NCBI GenBank assembly: GCA_902601765.1
Contig: CACKOO010000006.1
Location: 1-54,309 of the forward strand
Length of the DNA stretch: 54,309 bases
Direction: 5' to 3'
From: Hydrogenophilales bacterium
Lineage (GTDB): Bacteria; Pseudomonadota; Gammaproteobacteria; Burkholderiales; Eutrophovitaceae
The notes under the pieces were generated by a model. The model did not search any database. It saw only the letters and a list, made by a program, of their open reading frames with translations, and was not told the origin of the DNA. A program made the position numbers and the translations under genes. Of the stretch, positions 17,338 through 26,298 are shown piece after piece. The stretch's first letter is position 1. Every line of letters begins with the position of its first letter.

Positions 17338-18084
17338 GTGGAACATAAACTATTTAATGATTTGTTAGAATATCGGGATTGGATAGCCAAGAGCGGCAAG
17401 TTTGAATTAGATCAATTACCTCAACCAGGCAAAGAGGGTGGCTTAAATTCGTCAATACTTCTTTTATTACAAAGCCCAGAGAAAGCAAATGCCGGTCTTT
17501 CTCGTGAGATGTCCATTAATAACGATATACCGATTCTGAAGAATGTAAAAAGCCAACTGTCTAGGTTACGCATACCGGAGAGTCAGTTGGTTGTATGGAA
17601 CTTAATAGGTGTCTACGGCGTTTCGAGGGTGACAAAGCAAATAGAGAGCGACTGGCTACAGAGACTGGCACCACTTGTAAATCAAATGAATAACCTTAAG
17701 GTTATCATCGGATGTGGCTCCTACGTCTGGAGGGCTTTGTATAAAATGGAATACAAAAAGCTTGTATACACCGTTCCGGTATCTGAGTCAGTGGATAGAA
17801 AAGCATTTAATAATCGAGATAAAGAAAGTTTCGAGCGTACTTGGAATAATATTAAACAAATTTTAGATTCCCAATCTCCTGTCGGTCGAAAAGGTATAGT
17901 TTCCGAGACTCAAGGAAAGCTCAGAGATACCATTGATAGTTTAGGAATTGATAGTTTAAAAAATGTAGCGGCAGGGGTTAAGAAATCGAATTTTCTCCAG
18001 CAATTATCAAAAGCCAAAGACGAAATACAGAATATATGGCTTGATACGTGGATTATAGATAAAAAAAAGCGAAAGCGAAAATAG
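17338..18084 (+). CDS. Uracil-DNA-glycosylase-superfamily-like protein with basic C-terminal extension, function uncertain
   Basis: A 248-residue protein with a GTG start behind AAGGA. Residues about 35-175 resemble a group of UDG-superfamily proteins: ILLLLQSPEKANAGLS, SINNDIPILKN, then VVWNLIGVYG (compare WNVVPWY) and LKVIIGCGSYVWRAL. At the place of the usual PHPSP catalytic loop stands TVPVSES, so the active site looks degenerate. A C-terminal extension of about 70 residues ends in KKKRKRK and could bind nucleic acid. It may be a glycosylase-derived binding protein rather than an enzyme. The similarity is read by eye and is not certain. Its place after a GGCT-like gene gives no clear hint. 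Confidence 0.45.
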   Translation: MEHKLFNDLLEYRDWIAKSGKFELDQLPQPGKEGGLNSSILLLLQSPEKANAGLSREMSINNDIPILKNVKSQLSRLRIPESQLVVWNLIGVYGVSRVTKQIESDWLQRLAPLVNQMNNLKVIIGCGSYVWRALYKMEYKKLVYTVPVSESVDRKAFNNRDKESFERTWNNIKQILDSQSPVGRKGIVSETQGKLRDTIDSLGIDSLKNVAAGVKKSNFLQQLSKAKDEIQNIWLDTWIIDKKKRKRK

Positions 18085-18150
18085 AAAAGAACAAGTCAGT
18101 TGAGGAGTGTACATATATTTACGGAGAATTCAATAACAAAGGGAGAAGAA

Positions 18151-18852
18151 ATGTCGGAATTAAAACAAAATACAATTCAACAGCTAAAGGTGTTAGATAC
18201 ACCTACTGTTTGCAATGCCCTGGAATTAATTGCTCCGGAAAGAAGAGGATTTGGGTACACCACGAAACCATTATTTTGCTTAAAACCTCAGATCGAACCC
18301 ATTGTGGCGACTGCTAAAACAGCAAGAATAAGATCTACTCACCCTAATGATATTTCAGCAAAGGAAGCCAGTGAAATATTAGATCGGTATTATGATTATA
18401 TTGACAATGGTCCAAAGCCAAGCGTAGTGGTTATCGAAGACATTGATGAAGATAAAGGCTACGGCTGTTTTTGGGGAGAAGTCAATAGCGCTATTCATTT
18501 TGGGTTGGGTTGTATTGGCGTTATAACGGATGGAGGAATTAGGGACTTGCCGGATATCGCTGAGGGCTTTCAAATGTTGGCAGCAAAGGTGGTTCCATCT
18601 CATGCCTATGTACACTTGGTTGATTTTTCAGTTGATGTTAACGTTGCAGGAATGCGGGTGCGAAACGGCGACATAATTCATGCGGACCAGCATGGGGCGG
18701 TGGTTCTGCCTCTGGGTTCCGTAAATGAAATAAAAGCTTCGGCCGAATTAATTGCCAGACGTGAGAAGGTTATAATTGATGCGGCGAAATCACCGGATTT
18801 TAATAGTAAAAAGTTGCGAGCAGCAAAAGGTGATGCATCGGAGATACACTAA
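18151..18852 (+). CDS. RraA-family protein (HMG/CHA aldolase or oxaloacetate decarboxylase-like)
   Basis: A 233-residue protein of the RraA/ProS fold. GCIGVITDGGIRDLPDI with Arg131-Asp132 is the signature that positions a divalent metal and pyruvate-enolate in 4-hydroxy-4-methyl-2-oxoglutarate aldolases; VNVAGMRVRNGDIIHAD follows as expected. I chose ATG 18151 with GGGAGAAG upstream over a TTG at 18100. True RraA (RNase E regulator) is shorter, about 160 residues, and lacks the N-terminal part, so a metabolic aldolase/decarboxylase is more likely. The adjacent 2-hydroxyacid dehydrogenase, 18 bases downstream, suggests the two handle a 2-oxo acid together; this is inference. Confidence 0.8.
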   Translation: MSELKQNTIQQLKVLDTPTVCNALELIAPERRGFGYTTKPLFCLKPQIEPIVATAKTARIRSTHPNDISAKEASEILDRYYDYIDNGPKPSVVVIEDIDEDKGYGCFWGEVNSAIHFGLGCIGVITDGGIRDLPDIAEGFQMLAAKVVPSHAYVHLVDFSVDVNVAGMRVRNGDIIHADQHGAVVLPLGSVNEIKASAELIARREKVIIDAAKSPDFNSKKLRAAKGDASEIH

Positions 18853-18870
18853 GATAGGGGAAATGTAAAC

Positions 18871-19914
18871 ATGAAGATAGCACTACAATACAGTCCTTAT
18901 AATCGCATAGACCTTTTTGAAGAGGCGGGTTTTGAAGTAGTGGAAGGGGTTTGTGAATCAGAGCAAGATATGATCGACCTATTGAAAAATGCCGATGGAG
19001 CCCAAGTTAACACCGTACCTCTAACTTCAAAGAAAGTGCTAGAGGCATGCCCCAAACTAAAAGTAATTAGCCGTATGGGTGTGGGAGTCGATTCGATTGA
19101 TTTGTTATCAGCCACAGAGTTGGGTGTTTTAGTCTGTAACGTTCCGGGTGTAAATACGGTTGAAGTCGCAGAGCATGCTGTTTCTATGTTGCTTTTAATG
19201 ACACGAGGCTTGCATGAGTCTGTAGTTCTAACTAGAAGAGGTGGATGGGCGAAAGATCGCATACGCGTGGTCAATGGTGTAAGAAGGATAGCTGCCCACA
19301 CGATTGGAATCCTTGGGTTTGGTAATATCGGACGGTCGTTTGCGAATCGAATTAGAAATTTTGGTCCGTCCAAAATCTTAGCATATGACCCTTACGTTTC
19401 GCAGTCTACGGCAGATTTATACGGTGTTGAATTAGTGTGTCTTGAGGATATGCTTAGAAATTCTGATTATATCTCCATCCACTGCTCAGCGACCGAGGAG
19501 ACTAAACACATCATCAATGCAACTACCTTAAGTTATATGAAAAGTAGTTCGCTGTTAGTCAATACGTCTCGAGGCTCAGTAGTTGATGGAGTGGCTCTAG
19601 GTCACGCTTTAAGTAATAAATATATTGAAGCTGCTGCTCTAGATGTTACAGAGTTAGAACCTATTGCATCTGAAGATCCTTTGTTAAGCCTAGCCAACTG
19701 CTATATAACACCGCATTGTGCCGGCTACTCCTCCGTTTTTTTAGAGGAATGTCCAATTCTACAGGCTGAAAATATCATTAGGGTGCTCACTGGCAGTGGT
19801 GCTCCACATGGATTGGCTAACCCAGAGGTCATTAAAACAGTAGCAGTGATGCGATCACTGAAAATGGAAAAGTGGCTTGATGCCAAAGACTTTTCTATAG
19901 CCTTACCAGTTTAG
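18871..19914 (+). CDS. D-isomer-specific 2-hydroxyacid dehydrogenase
   Basis: A 347-residue NAD(P)-dependent dehydrogenase of the phosphoglycerate dehydrogenase/CtBP type, which reduces a 2-oxo acid to a D-2-hydroxy acid or the reverse. The nucleotide motif GFGNIG lies at 149-154. The catalytic triad is Arg234 (NTSRGSVVDG), Glu263 (LDVTELEP) and His282 (TPHCAG). There is no C-terminal ACT domain, so it is not a serine-feedback PGDH of the E. coli type. It follows the RraA-family gene by 18 bases in the same transcript. The 2-oxo acid is unknown. Confidence 0.88.
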   Translation: MKIALQYSPYNRIDLFEEAGFEVVEGVCESEQDMIDLLKNADGAQVNTVPLTSKKVLEACPKLKVISRMGVGVDSIDLLSATELGVLVCNVPGVNTVEVAEHAVSMLLLMTRGLHESVVLTRRGGWAKDRIRVVNGVRRIAAHTIGILGFGNIGRSFANRIRNFGPSKILAYDPYVSQSTADLYGVELVCLEDMLRNSDYISIHCSATEETKHIINATTLSYMKSSSLLVNTSRGSVVDGVALGHALSNKYIEAAALDVTELEPIASEDPLLSLANCYITPHCAGYSSVFLEECPILQAENIIRVLTGSGAPHGLANPEVIKTVAVMRSLKMEKWLDAKDFSIALPV

Positions 19915-19921
19915 AAATATA

Positions 19922-20485
19922 TTAATCTTTTATAACTTTTAGTTGCATATCAATCTCTGCAACAACGTTATTGGAGTTCGCGGCAAGTTCTCTTAATTGG
20001 TCCTCTTTTATGGTGTTGTTTTGCAGCGCCACTTGGTATTTATTGTCAAGGATATAATTTATACTCTCGAGTTTTAAATTGATTTTATGTATTATCCCAA
20101 GAGGGCTGTTTGCCGATTTCTCTTTTATCCATTTTTTATTCATAACTTGATCATATAATGCAAGCGTTTGAGGTAGGATTGCCCGGACGTGAGTTGGATC
20201 TCCGAGGAAATTGTCATGTCTGGGGTGAGGGACTTTAATATAAATTTTAGCGCTATTTGTAGATATCCTGTAAAGCTCTTTCATTACTTGATTGAACACG
20301 CAAAATGTTTGTCCTAAGTGCTCTAATACGTTATCTAATATAATTTCTTCCACCGAATTGTCATCAAAGGGATAAGGAAATTCTTCTAGATTGTGCAGAA
20401 CGTCAGGTTTACAATCGGTAAAAGTATCTAAATTGATAAATCCTTCTTTGTGCTTATATCCGCATCCTAAGTTTAATTTTTTCAA
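19922..20485 (-). CDS. SAM-dependent methyltransferase-like protein
   Basis: A 187-residue protein that opens with KKLNLGCGYKHKEGFINLD, a SAM-binding glycine motif placed at the very N-terminus, as in small class I methyltransferase-like proteins. VLHNLEEFPYPFDDNSVEEI and DNVLEHL fit the later motifs of Methyltransf_11-type domains. The substrate is not evident. The start overlaps the AI-2E transporter stop by four bases, so translation is coupled and the two probably serve one process. It is convergent with the hydroxyacid dehydrogenase, seven bases away. Confidence 0.72.
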   Translation of the reverse strand: MKKLNLGCGYKHKEGFINLDTFTDCKPDVLHNLEEFPYPFDDNSVEEIILDNVLEHLGQTFCVFNQVMKELYRISTNSAKIYIKVPHPRHDNFLGDPTHVRAILPQTLALYDQVMNKKWIKEKSANSPLGIIHKINLKLESINYILDNKYQVALQNNTIKEDQLRELAANSNNVVAEIDMQLKVIKD

Positions 20486-21561
20486 GAACCCTCCACCTCA
20501 GAACCAGCTATTTTTTTCCCAGTGGCAATTCCGATCCATGCCATAGTCAGCTCATATCCTAGTGATAGAATCACTGGGCCAATGAAGAGCCCTACCAGTC
20601 CGTTAGCGAGCGTTCCCCCTACGACTCCCACAAAAATTATTATCATGGGAGTTGATAGCCCACGAGCCATTACTATCGGTTTCATAACGTTATCAAAAAG
20701 AATCACAGGAATTGTCCATACAGTAAGTAATATCGCTGGTGTTGTATCTAAAGTCATCCACGCATAGGCTAAAACCGGAAGCAGTATTATTCCAGGTCCT
20801 ACCTGAATGGCTGACATGACTAATACAAGAAAAGTTAGTAGTCCGGCTGCGGGTATTCCTGCTATTAAGAGTCCGATTCCAGCAAGGGTGGCCTGTACGA
20901 CTGCAACCCCTATGATCCCGACGGCAACGTTGCGAATCGCCATAGTCGCAAGAGTTAGGTACTGATTGCCATGAGGCCCCACCATCCTTTTTGCGAAAGC
21001 ACATAGTCCTTTTTCAATTGGTTGCGCCCACCCAAACATAATCCCTGCCATGAAAATTGCAATCACAAACTGTATAAGTCCTATTCCCACGTTCGCTGCG
21101 ATTTTTAAGAATACTTTGCCTGCGGCTTTTAATTGAGTACTTATCTGTGCTAGAGCCAACTCTAGATTTTCTGATGCATCCCACCAAAAAGTAGATATTA
21201 ATTCCCCGACTATTGGCCAATTAGCAATAAGACTAGGGGGAGGAGGGATTTCAATTGATCCATCAGCTAAATCTCGAGCGATAGATTCCATATTCCCGAT
21301 TAAAGCACCCCCTAGCCCGATAGCGGGGCCAATAACGGAAATTAATAGCGCTATAATCAGAAGCGACGATGCCAGAGCCTTGCTTTTTACCTTGCCTGAC
21401 ACCCATTGGAAAGCAGGATAAAGCGCTACGGCTAATATCCCCCCCCACATGAATATAACTATAAAGGGACCCAAAATTAACAGACACCAATATACCATTA
21501 CACCCAAAACACCAAGTCGGATTGCTACGTCTGTTATTTTACTATTTGGTTGATATTCCAT
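20482..21561 (-). CDS. AI-2E family transporter (TqsA/PerM-like)
   Basis: A 359-residue membrane protein from the ATG at 21561; an ATG at 21654 in the same frame would add 31 residues, several of them basic, and has no better ribosome site, so I prefer the shorter form that matches family length. Around eight membrane helices are visible, with the large soluble stretch near residues 110-170 and the C-terminal block around NGLVGLFIGPVILSLGYEL that is typical of the family. Members are linked to autoinducer-2 export or to Na+/H+ transport; the substrate here is unknown. It is followed by, and overlaps, the methyltransferase-like gene. Confidence 0.82.
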   Translation of the reverse strand: MEYQPNSKITDVAIRLGVLGVMVYWCLLILGPFIVIFMWGGILAVALYPAFQWVSGKVKSKALASSLLIIALLISVIGPAIGLGGALIGNMESIARDLADGSIEIPPPPSLIANWPIVGELISTFWWDASENLELALAQISTQLKAAGKVFLKIAANVGIGLIQFVIAIFMAGIMFGWAQPIEKGLCAFAKRMVGPHGNQYLTLATMAIRNVAVGIIGVAVVQATLAGIGLLIAGIPAAGLLTFLVLVMSAIQVGPGIILLPVLAYAWMTLDTTPAILLTVWTIPVILFDNVMKPIVMARGLSTPMIIIFVGVVGGTLANGLVGLFIGPVILSLGYELTMAWIGIATGKKIAGSEVEGS

Positions 21562-21703
21562 ACCTGTATCTTTTATATTTGAAACAAAGATAATTCTAAC
21601 AGTTGTTGGTGGAATAAGTCTTATTCTTACTTGTTTTGATAAATTAAACTTCATAAGTTAAAATCTAATTAAAGAATATTATTCAATGTGAAAGCCAAAA
21701 AAT

Positions 21704-22462
21704 ATGTTATCGAAAGACCAAATAGCCTCGTATCACAAAAATGGGTTTGTAATTCCTGAATATAGGTTGCCAGAAGAATTTATTGAAAAAATTCGAAAAC
21801 AAAGTGATGAGTTGGTAGAGCAACATTCACAATTTAGGGATTATTGTCCAACCTTGCTTGCTTATGACACAGGATTTCTAAGCATTGCCCGAGTTCCAGA
21901 GATTTTGGATATGGTAGAGCAAATACTTGGATCGAATTTTGCGCTTTGGAATTCAAGTTTTTTCTCTAAACCAGCAAAGAACGGTAAGGCCACACCGTGG
22001 CACCAAGATGGTGAATATTGGCCAATTAGGCCGATGGCTACTTGCACTGTTTGGCTGGCTATTGATGAGGCCACCGAGGCAAACGGGTGTCTGAGATATA
22101 TCCCGGGATCGCACATTAGCCAGCGAGCTTTAACACATCAGACCGACACAAGCGGAGCATACACCTTAAATCAAGAATTAAAACCCGGCCAGTTTGATGA
22201 AACAAATAGCTATAGTTTGGAGTTGAAGGCGGGACAGATGGCGTTGCACGATTCGTTTATTGTACATGGATCACGCGCAAATACCTCCCCTAAACCACGA
22301 CGAGGAATGACCTTGAGATACATGCCAACTAGTTCAATTTTTGACCGAGAGCTCGCTCGCGAAATCGCCTCCAAGACCACTTTGGGTCACGTTGATAGAA
22401 CGCTTTTCCTGATGCGAGGCCTCGATCTGTCGGGAAAGAATGATTTTCGTATCCGACTTTAA
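21704..22462 (+). CDS. Phytanoyl-CoA dioxygenase (PhyH) family protein
   Basis: A 252-residue Fe(II)/2-oxoglutarate-dependent oxygenase. The iron triad is His100 and Asp102 (TPWHQDGEYW) plus His188 (SFIVHGSRAN); an Arg near 200-205 (RRGMTLRYMP) is placed to bind 2-oxoglutarate. ANGCLRYIPGSH is a family hallmark. The substrate is unknown; PhyH relatives hydroxylate fatty acyl groups, ectoine, amino acids and natural products. The gene starts 49 bases before the end of the AI-2E gene leader, divergent from it, and its stop overlaps the stop of the nickel SOD gene by four bases, tail to tail. Confidence 0.88.
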   Translation: MLSKDQIASYHKNGFVIPEYRLPEEFIEKIRKQSDELVEQHSQFRDYCPTLLAYDTGFLSIARVPEILDMVEQILGSNFALWNSSFFSKPAKNGKATPWHQDGEYWPIRPMATCTVWLAIDEATEANGCLRYIPGSHISQRALTHQTDTSGAYTLNQELKPGQFDETNSYSLELKAGQMALHDSFIVHGSRANTSPKPRRGMTLRYMPTSSIFDRELAREIASKTTLGHVDRTLFLMRGLDLSGKNDFRIRL

Positions 22463-22938
22463 TGAGTATGTTCTGGGTAATAATTTTCTATTTTTTTGAT
22501 GGATTCTGTTAACGTTGCCGCGATGGAGATATCAACGTTTTGTTTGTTTCTCATTGCAGCTACGATAACTGCGTGGTGAGAAGCGAGTTGTTCAAGGTAG
22601 TTTGGATGGCTAGGTTTCACCCTTTGGGTTAAAAAGTAGTCCGCAATAGACAAAATGATTTTTTGCGCGTGCGCATCCTTGTTCAGTACCCATCTGATAA
22701 GTTGGGCATGGCTCGAAGCATTAGCCCCTTCGTTTTTGGAAGCCATGTCGTCAGTAAGCTTTATAATCTGATTTACAGATTTTTCAATGGTTTTCGAGTC
22801 CTCTAGGAGGGCCTTAATCCGGGCATTATCGTCATATATCCCGCATGGAATTTGGCAATGCGAAAAAGAACTTTGTGACCAAAAAAAAGAATTAGCTATG
22901 AAAACAACAATATATAACGTTTTATTCCATTGTCGCAT
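22459..22938 (-). CDS. sodN: Probable secreted nickel superoxide dismutase
   Basis: A 159-residue protein. Residues 27-37 read HCQIPCGIYDD, which matches the nickel-hook HCxxPCGxYD of NiSOD, where the N-terminal His1, Cys2 and Cys6 bind nickel and the enzyme dismutes superoxide. In known NiSODs a propeptide must be cut to free His1. Here residues 1-26 look like a Sec signal (Arg2, Lys6, hydrophobic LYIVVFIANSFFW, then SQSSFS), and cleavage after Ser26 would leave His27 as the first residue. The rest, 133 residues and helical, is near NiSOD size (about 117). No sodX-type peptidase is nearby. The hook is directly visible; export and activity are inference. Confidence 0.82.
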   Translation of the reverse strand: MRQWNKTLYIVVFIANSFFWSQSSFSHCQIPCGIYDDNARIKALLEDSKTIEKSVNQIIKLTDDMASKNEGANASSHAQLIRWVLNKDAHAQKIILSIADYFLTQRVKPSHPNYLEQLASHHAVIVAAMRNKQNVDISIAATLTESIKKIENYYPEHTH

Positions 22939-23051
22939 ACTGATTTCTCCTGTGCTTGATATTAAGATTTATAATTTTAAAATATACTATGCGGTTATGA
23001 GGCCTCATTTAGCCAATTAAGTTCATTAAAAGTGTTTCTGAAAGCGATTAA

Positions 23052-23297
23052 ATGTTATTTAAAGCTATATTAATATTTTCACTAGGCGTGTTGGTAGGAG
23101 TGTTTGTGATACGTTCGGGAAAGATTGGAACTAGGACTGCTATAATTTTATCTCTTGGTTTTGTAAGTGCTACGTATCTTTATCAATTTTTTTCTCCTTA
23201 TCAGAGCTGTGTTCGAGGCATGCAACAGTCGGGTGATCAATCTCTGGTTGCCCAAGTGGAGTGCGCCAAAATGCTGGGGAAAACACCGACACAGTAA
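23052..23297 (+). CDS. Small hypothetical membrane protein
   Basis: An 81-residue protein with two hydrophobic segments (about 4-22 and 30-47) and a soluble C-terminal part containing SCVRGMQQSG and QVECAKML, whose two cysteines may pair. I do not recognise a family. The ribosome site is weak (GAAAGCGA). It is followed at 38 bases by a small outer-membrane protein gene on the same strand. Confidence 0.55.
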   Translation: MLFKAILIFSLGVLVGVFVIRSGKIGTRTAIILSLGFVSATYLYQFFSPYQSCVRGMQQSGDQSLVAQVECAKMLGKTPTQ

Positions 23298-23334
23298 TAA
23301 GCTATCAGTAGTTTTACGTTAGGGTTAGGTTTAC

Positions 23335-23802
23335 ATGAATTACGCAAGATGGCGCAAGACAATTGCGATTACAATTTTTTGTTTTAATTTCTTTGTTGGT
23401 CCAACCCAAGCCGGTAAAATTTACATATCCCCTGGTATGAATTCCTATCATTTTGATAGAGATGCTGGCTACAAAAATGAAAATTGGGGTTTAGGGGTTC
23501 AGGTGGATTTTCAGAAAACTTTTAGTCTTAATTTCGGGAGATTCAAAAATAGCGAGGATAATTTATCGAATTATCTAACTGGCACATGGTATCCCTACGT
23601 TTTTGAGCATACAAAAATTGGATTGCTTGTTGGTGGCTTTGATGGCTATGTTAAAGAAAGAAATGGAGGATGGTTCTTAGCGGGAATGCCGATTATTAAT
23701 TACAGCAGAGGCAAATGGGGTGTTAATATGGCAGTTGTTCCAAAATATAAAAATCGCATTCATGGGGCATTTATTGTCCAATTGTTGTTCGCGATTAATT
23801 AA
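23335..23802 (+). CDS. Small outer-membrane beta-barrel-like protein
   Basis: A 155-residue protein with a signal peptide ending near GPTQAG and a mature part with eight or so strand-like segments. SYHFDRDAGYKNENWGLGVQ followed by a Asn-Ser-type repeat and LTGTWYPYVF resembles a family of small barrel proteins of proteobacteria that have the layout of PagP, but the catalytic residues of PagP cannot be assigned. The C-terminus IVQLLFAIN is strand-like. Function unknown; outer-membrane location is inferred. Confidence 0.6.
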   Translation: MNYARWRKTIAITIFCFNFFVGPTQAGKIYISPGMNSYHFDRDAGYKNENWGLGVQVDFQKTFSLNFGRFKNSEDNLSNYLTGTWYPYVFEHTKIGLLVGGFDGYVKERNGGWFLAGMPIINYSRGKWGVNMAVVPKYKNRIHGAFIVQLLFAIN

Positions 23803-23887
23803 TCAGCGAAGTTTAGTAGGCTTACTTTTTAAATTATAACCTTATGGTGTCGATTACATAGTGTGATCATAACTTCTCCAGAACCTA

Positions 23888-25780
23888 ATGAAAAAAACGA
23901 TTTTTAACGGATTAATTAGCCTTTGGATTTTAATGCTGGCCTCGTGTGGTGGGGGGCCAACGGCACCCGTCCAATCTACTGTAATTTCAGGGGTGGCATC
24001 TTTGGGAGCCCCAATGACTGAGGCTATTATTAATCTTAAAAGCCTTGCAAACGGGGCCGAGTATTTTCCGGGATCAACTGACCTTTCTGGGGGTTTTTCG
24101 TTTGCGGTCGATACAGCACTTTACCCCCCCCCGTATCTTATACGAGTCACTAGTGAACTAGGAGGTCAAACTGCTTCCCAGTTTTCATTTATTGACGCGG
24201 GAGGAGCTAGCGGGCTAGTGGTAACTCCCATTTCTACAGCCGCAATAGCTCTAGCGGCCAATCGAACGGCGGATAAAGCTTTCTCGGAGAGTGTTTCAAT
24301 CACTCAGTCTGATTTCAACGGTAAAGTTGACGTCCTGTATACAGCTACTCGGGCCATTCTAAACGTTCTCGGGGTTAATGACTCATCGACATTAACCAAA
24401 AATTCGCAATATCAAGCAAATGGATCTGGCTTGGATAGTTTTTTCGATATCGTTAAGGTTAATTATGACGGTAGTCTTAGTGGAAATGTGGTTCTCACAA
24501 CTAAATTTTCTGGAAAAGCAATCGAGTTAAATAACCTCTCCACAACAGGAGATGTTAGCGTTTTGGACAGCATTGGGTGGCTAGCGGCGAAAATAGTAAA
24601 TTTAATCAATCATAATATCTCTTGCATTGAAGGAGGGTTTGAGGCAAATAATTCTGTTGAACTAAGTTCATGTATGGACGAAAGCTTTAAGGACTCTGGG
24701 GTAACTAACTCCTCGGGGGTATTGGCCGGGTGGCAGGGCTTAACTGGTAAAGCGATTGCCGCAAAACCTGCCCGAGTTGACTGGTGTGATTTTGATAATA
24801 GATCCTTGTCATTCGCATCCGAGGCCTCTGACCTTGCTGGAGCAACTGGAGTGTGTTCGGCTACGAATGAAATGAAGACGAGTGCTGCGAGTACAGCGTT
24901 TTCTGGACGATATCGTTTTGTAATAAATTCTTCTGGAAATGACGTTGATTTACTGAAACTTTACGGAAATCAGTTAGTTGCTTCATTGGCGGCGTATCCT
25001 CAAATTCAAAAGAAATTACGCATAGATGGTTTGACTGGAAATACTGGGATCACGAGCGGTTACAGATTTGATATTGGTACTGGGGTTGGAAGCCCTAATG
25101 ATTCAGACGGTGCAGATTTAGTCGCAGCGAGAGTTAGGCTGGTGGATCATACCGGTTCTTCGCTATCAGGGGGCACATTTTATATGCAGTGTAGGCAGGG
25201 GAATCTTGGCAGTTGCACGGACAAATACTTATCAATGTGTGAGAGTTCGAATTGTGCTAATTTTAATTTGAACTCCGATAGGGTTTTCAGTGTTTCTTCC
25301 ACACTGGCGAGTGCAATAATATCCGGAATGAAATCTGGTAGAGTATCGGCGGAAATAACCGCTTATAGCGATACGAACAGATCAACCCAGGTTTACCAAT
25401 CAGATATTGCTTTGGTGGGTATCCCTGTTAGCCAAAACATTGCCGAGGGTATTACTTTTCCAAGTCTAGACTCATTGTCGCAAACAAATCTAAAATCGTG
25501 GGTAAGTGATACTAATCTTTCGCTTTCATATACCGCCGGTGATGCGAATATTTATCAAGGAGTATTTTACGCTAAATATGGTGACTCCAGTTATACGAGC
25601 ATTTCGAAACTATCTGCTGATGCTGTAATTCATTCTGACTTGCGTGTAGGTAACGTTACTTCACTGTCTAGCGATTGCTCGAGCAGTGGCGCCTATCGAT
25701 CTTATACCTTGAAGGGGAGTTTTAATGATGTAAGCACTGAAACTAAATATTATGGCAGCTGTGATTCGAACGATTACTAG
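23888..25780 (+). CDS. Large hypothetical lipoprotein
   Basis: A 630-residue protein with a type II signal: a basic start, a hydrophobic run and the lipobox LASC with Cys20, followed by GGG. Residues about 32-115 look like a carboxypeptidase-regulatory or Ig-like beta domain (SGVASLGAPMTEAIINLK, LSGGFSF). A following block with VVTPISTAAIALAANR is typical of many bacterial surface lipoproteins. The remainder is Ser- and Asn-rich with scattered Cys pairs (for example CRQGNLGSC). No enzyme motif was found. It is probably outer-membrane anchored; its role is unknown. Confidence 0.65.
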   Translation: MKKTIFNGLISLWILMLASCGGGPTAPVQSTVISGVASLGAPMTEAIINLKSLANGAEYFPGSTDLSGGFSFAVDTALYPPPYLIRVTSELGGQTASQFSFIDAGGASGLVVTPISTAAIALAANRTADKAFSESVSITQSDFNGKVDVLYTATRAILNVLGVNDSSTLTKNSQYQANGSGLDSFFDIVKVNYDGSLSGNVVLTTKFSGKAIELNNLSTTGDVSVLDSIGWLAAKIVNLINHNISCIEGGFEANNSVELSSCMDESFKDSGVTNSSGVLAGWQGLTGKAIAAKPARVDWCDFDNRSLSFASEASDLAGATGVCSATNEMKTSAASTAFSGRYRFVINSSGNDVDLLKLYGNQLVASLAAYPQIQKKLRIDGLTGNTGITSGYRFDIGTGVGSPNDSDGADLVAARVRLVDHTGSSLSGGTFYMQCRQGNLGSCTDKYLSMCESSNCANFNLNSDRVFSVSSTLASAIISGMKSGRVSAEITAYSDTNRSTQVYQSDIALVGIPVSQNIAEGITFPSLDSLSQTNLKSWVSDTNLSLSYTAGDANIYQGVFYAKYGDSSYTSISKLSADAVIHSDLRVGNVTSLSSDCSSSGAYRSYTLKGSFNDVSTETKYYGSCDSNDY

Positions 25781-25859
25781 CGCGAAGGTAAGTTATGCAG
25801 GCAGAATCAGTTACTGGAATAAAGGCTTTGTAATCGCCTCCATATGTAGTTATTTGGTT

Positions 25860-26234
25860 ATGAAAAAAATTATAATTTTTACCTTTACAATGCTCTTCTT
25901 GTCAAAAGCCGTGGTGGCTGATTGGAGTTGGGTAGCTGAGAGCCGAGATGCCACATATTACATGTTTCCGGGAAAAATTTTGATTAAAGGTGACGTCAGA
26001 AAGGTATGGGAATTACAAGACCTTAAAAAAATAACATGGAAAGGCGAGAGGTCTTTTAGATATTTATCGGAGTATAACTGTGCTAATAATCAATGGAGGA
26101 TGTTGCACTTTACAGGACATTCCGAGAGTATGGGATCAGGACAAATTCTATCGGCGAAAAAAGATGCCGTTTGGTATGTTATACCACCAGCTACGCCGAG
26201 GATGCGAGTTTTAAATGGAGTGTGCAGGTTTTAG
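25860..26234 (+). CDS. Small secreted protein, surface-adhesin-E-like family (copy B)
   Basis: A 124-residue protein from ATG 25860; in-frame codons upstream overlap the lipoprotein gene and lack a signal. The Sec signal ends at VVA, giving a mature start of DWSWVAESRDATYY. Family features are VWELQDLK, YLSEYNC, the Trp-Arg after it, VIPPATP and a final GVC. It is closest to copy D (40017-40394), which shares W-IPP-TP and RYLS-YNC/YDC. The two cysteines likely form a disulfide. The ribosome site is poor. Function unknown. Confidence 0.7.
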   Translation: MKKIIIFTFTMLFLSKAVVADWSWVAESRDATYYMFPGKILIKGDVRKVWELQDLKKITWKGERSFRYLSEYNCANNQWRMLHFTGHSESMGSGQILSAKKDAVWYVIPPATPRMRVLNGVCRF

Positions 26235-26298
26235 GTATCGGTGAGACATAAAAACGCTTAGTCATAATTTAGAAAATTAAGTGCAGGGGGAATTTTTA

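Noticed and set aside
23335..23802. Naming the small barrel protein PagP
   Set aside because: The size and layout are similar, but the PagP catalytic His/Asp/Ser residues cannot be placed with confidence.
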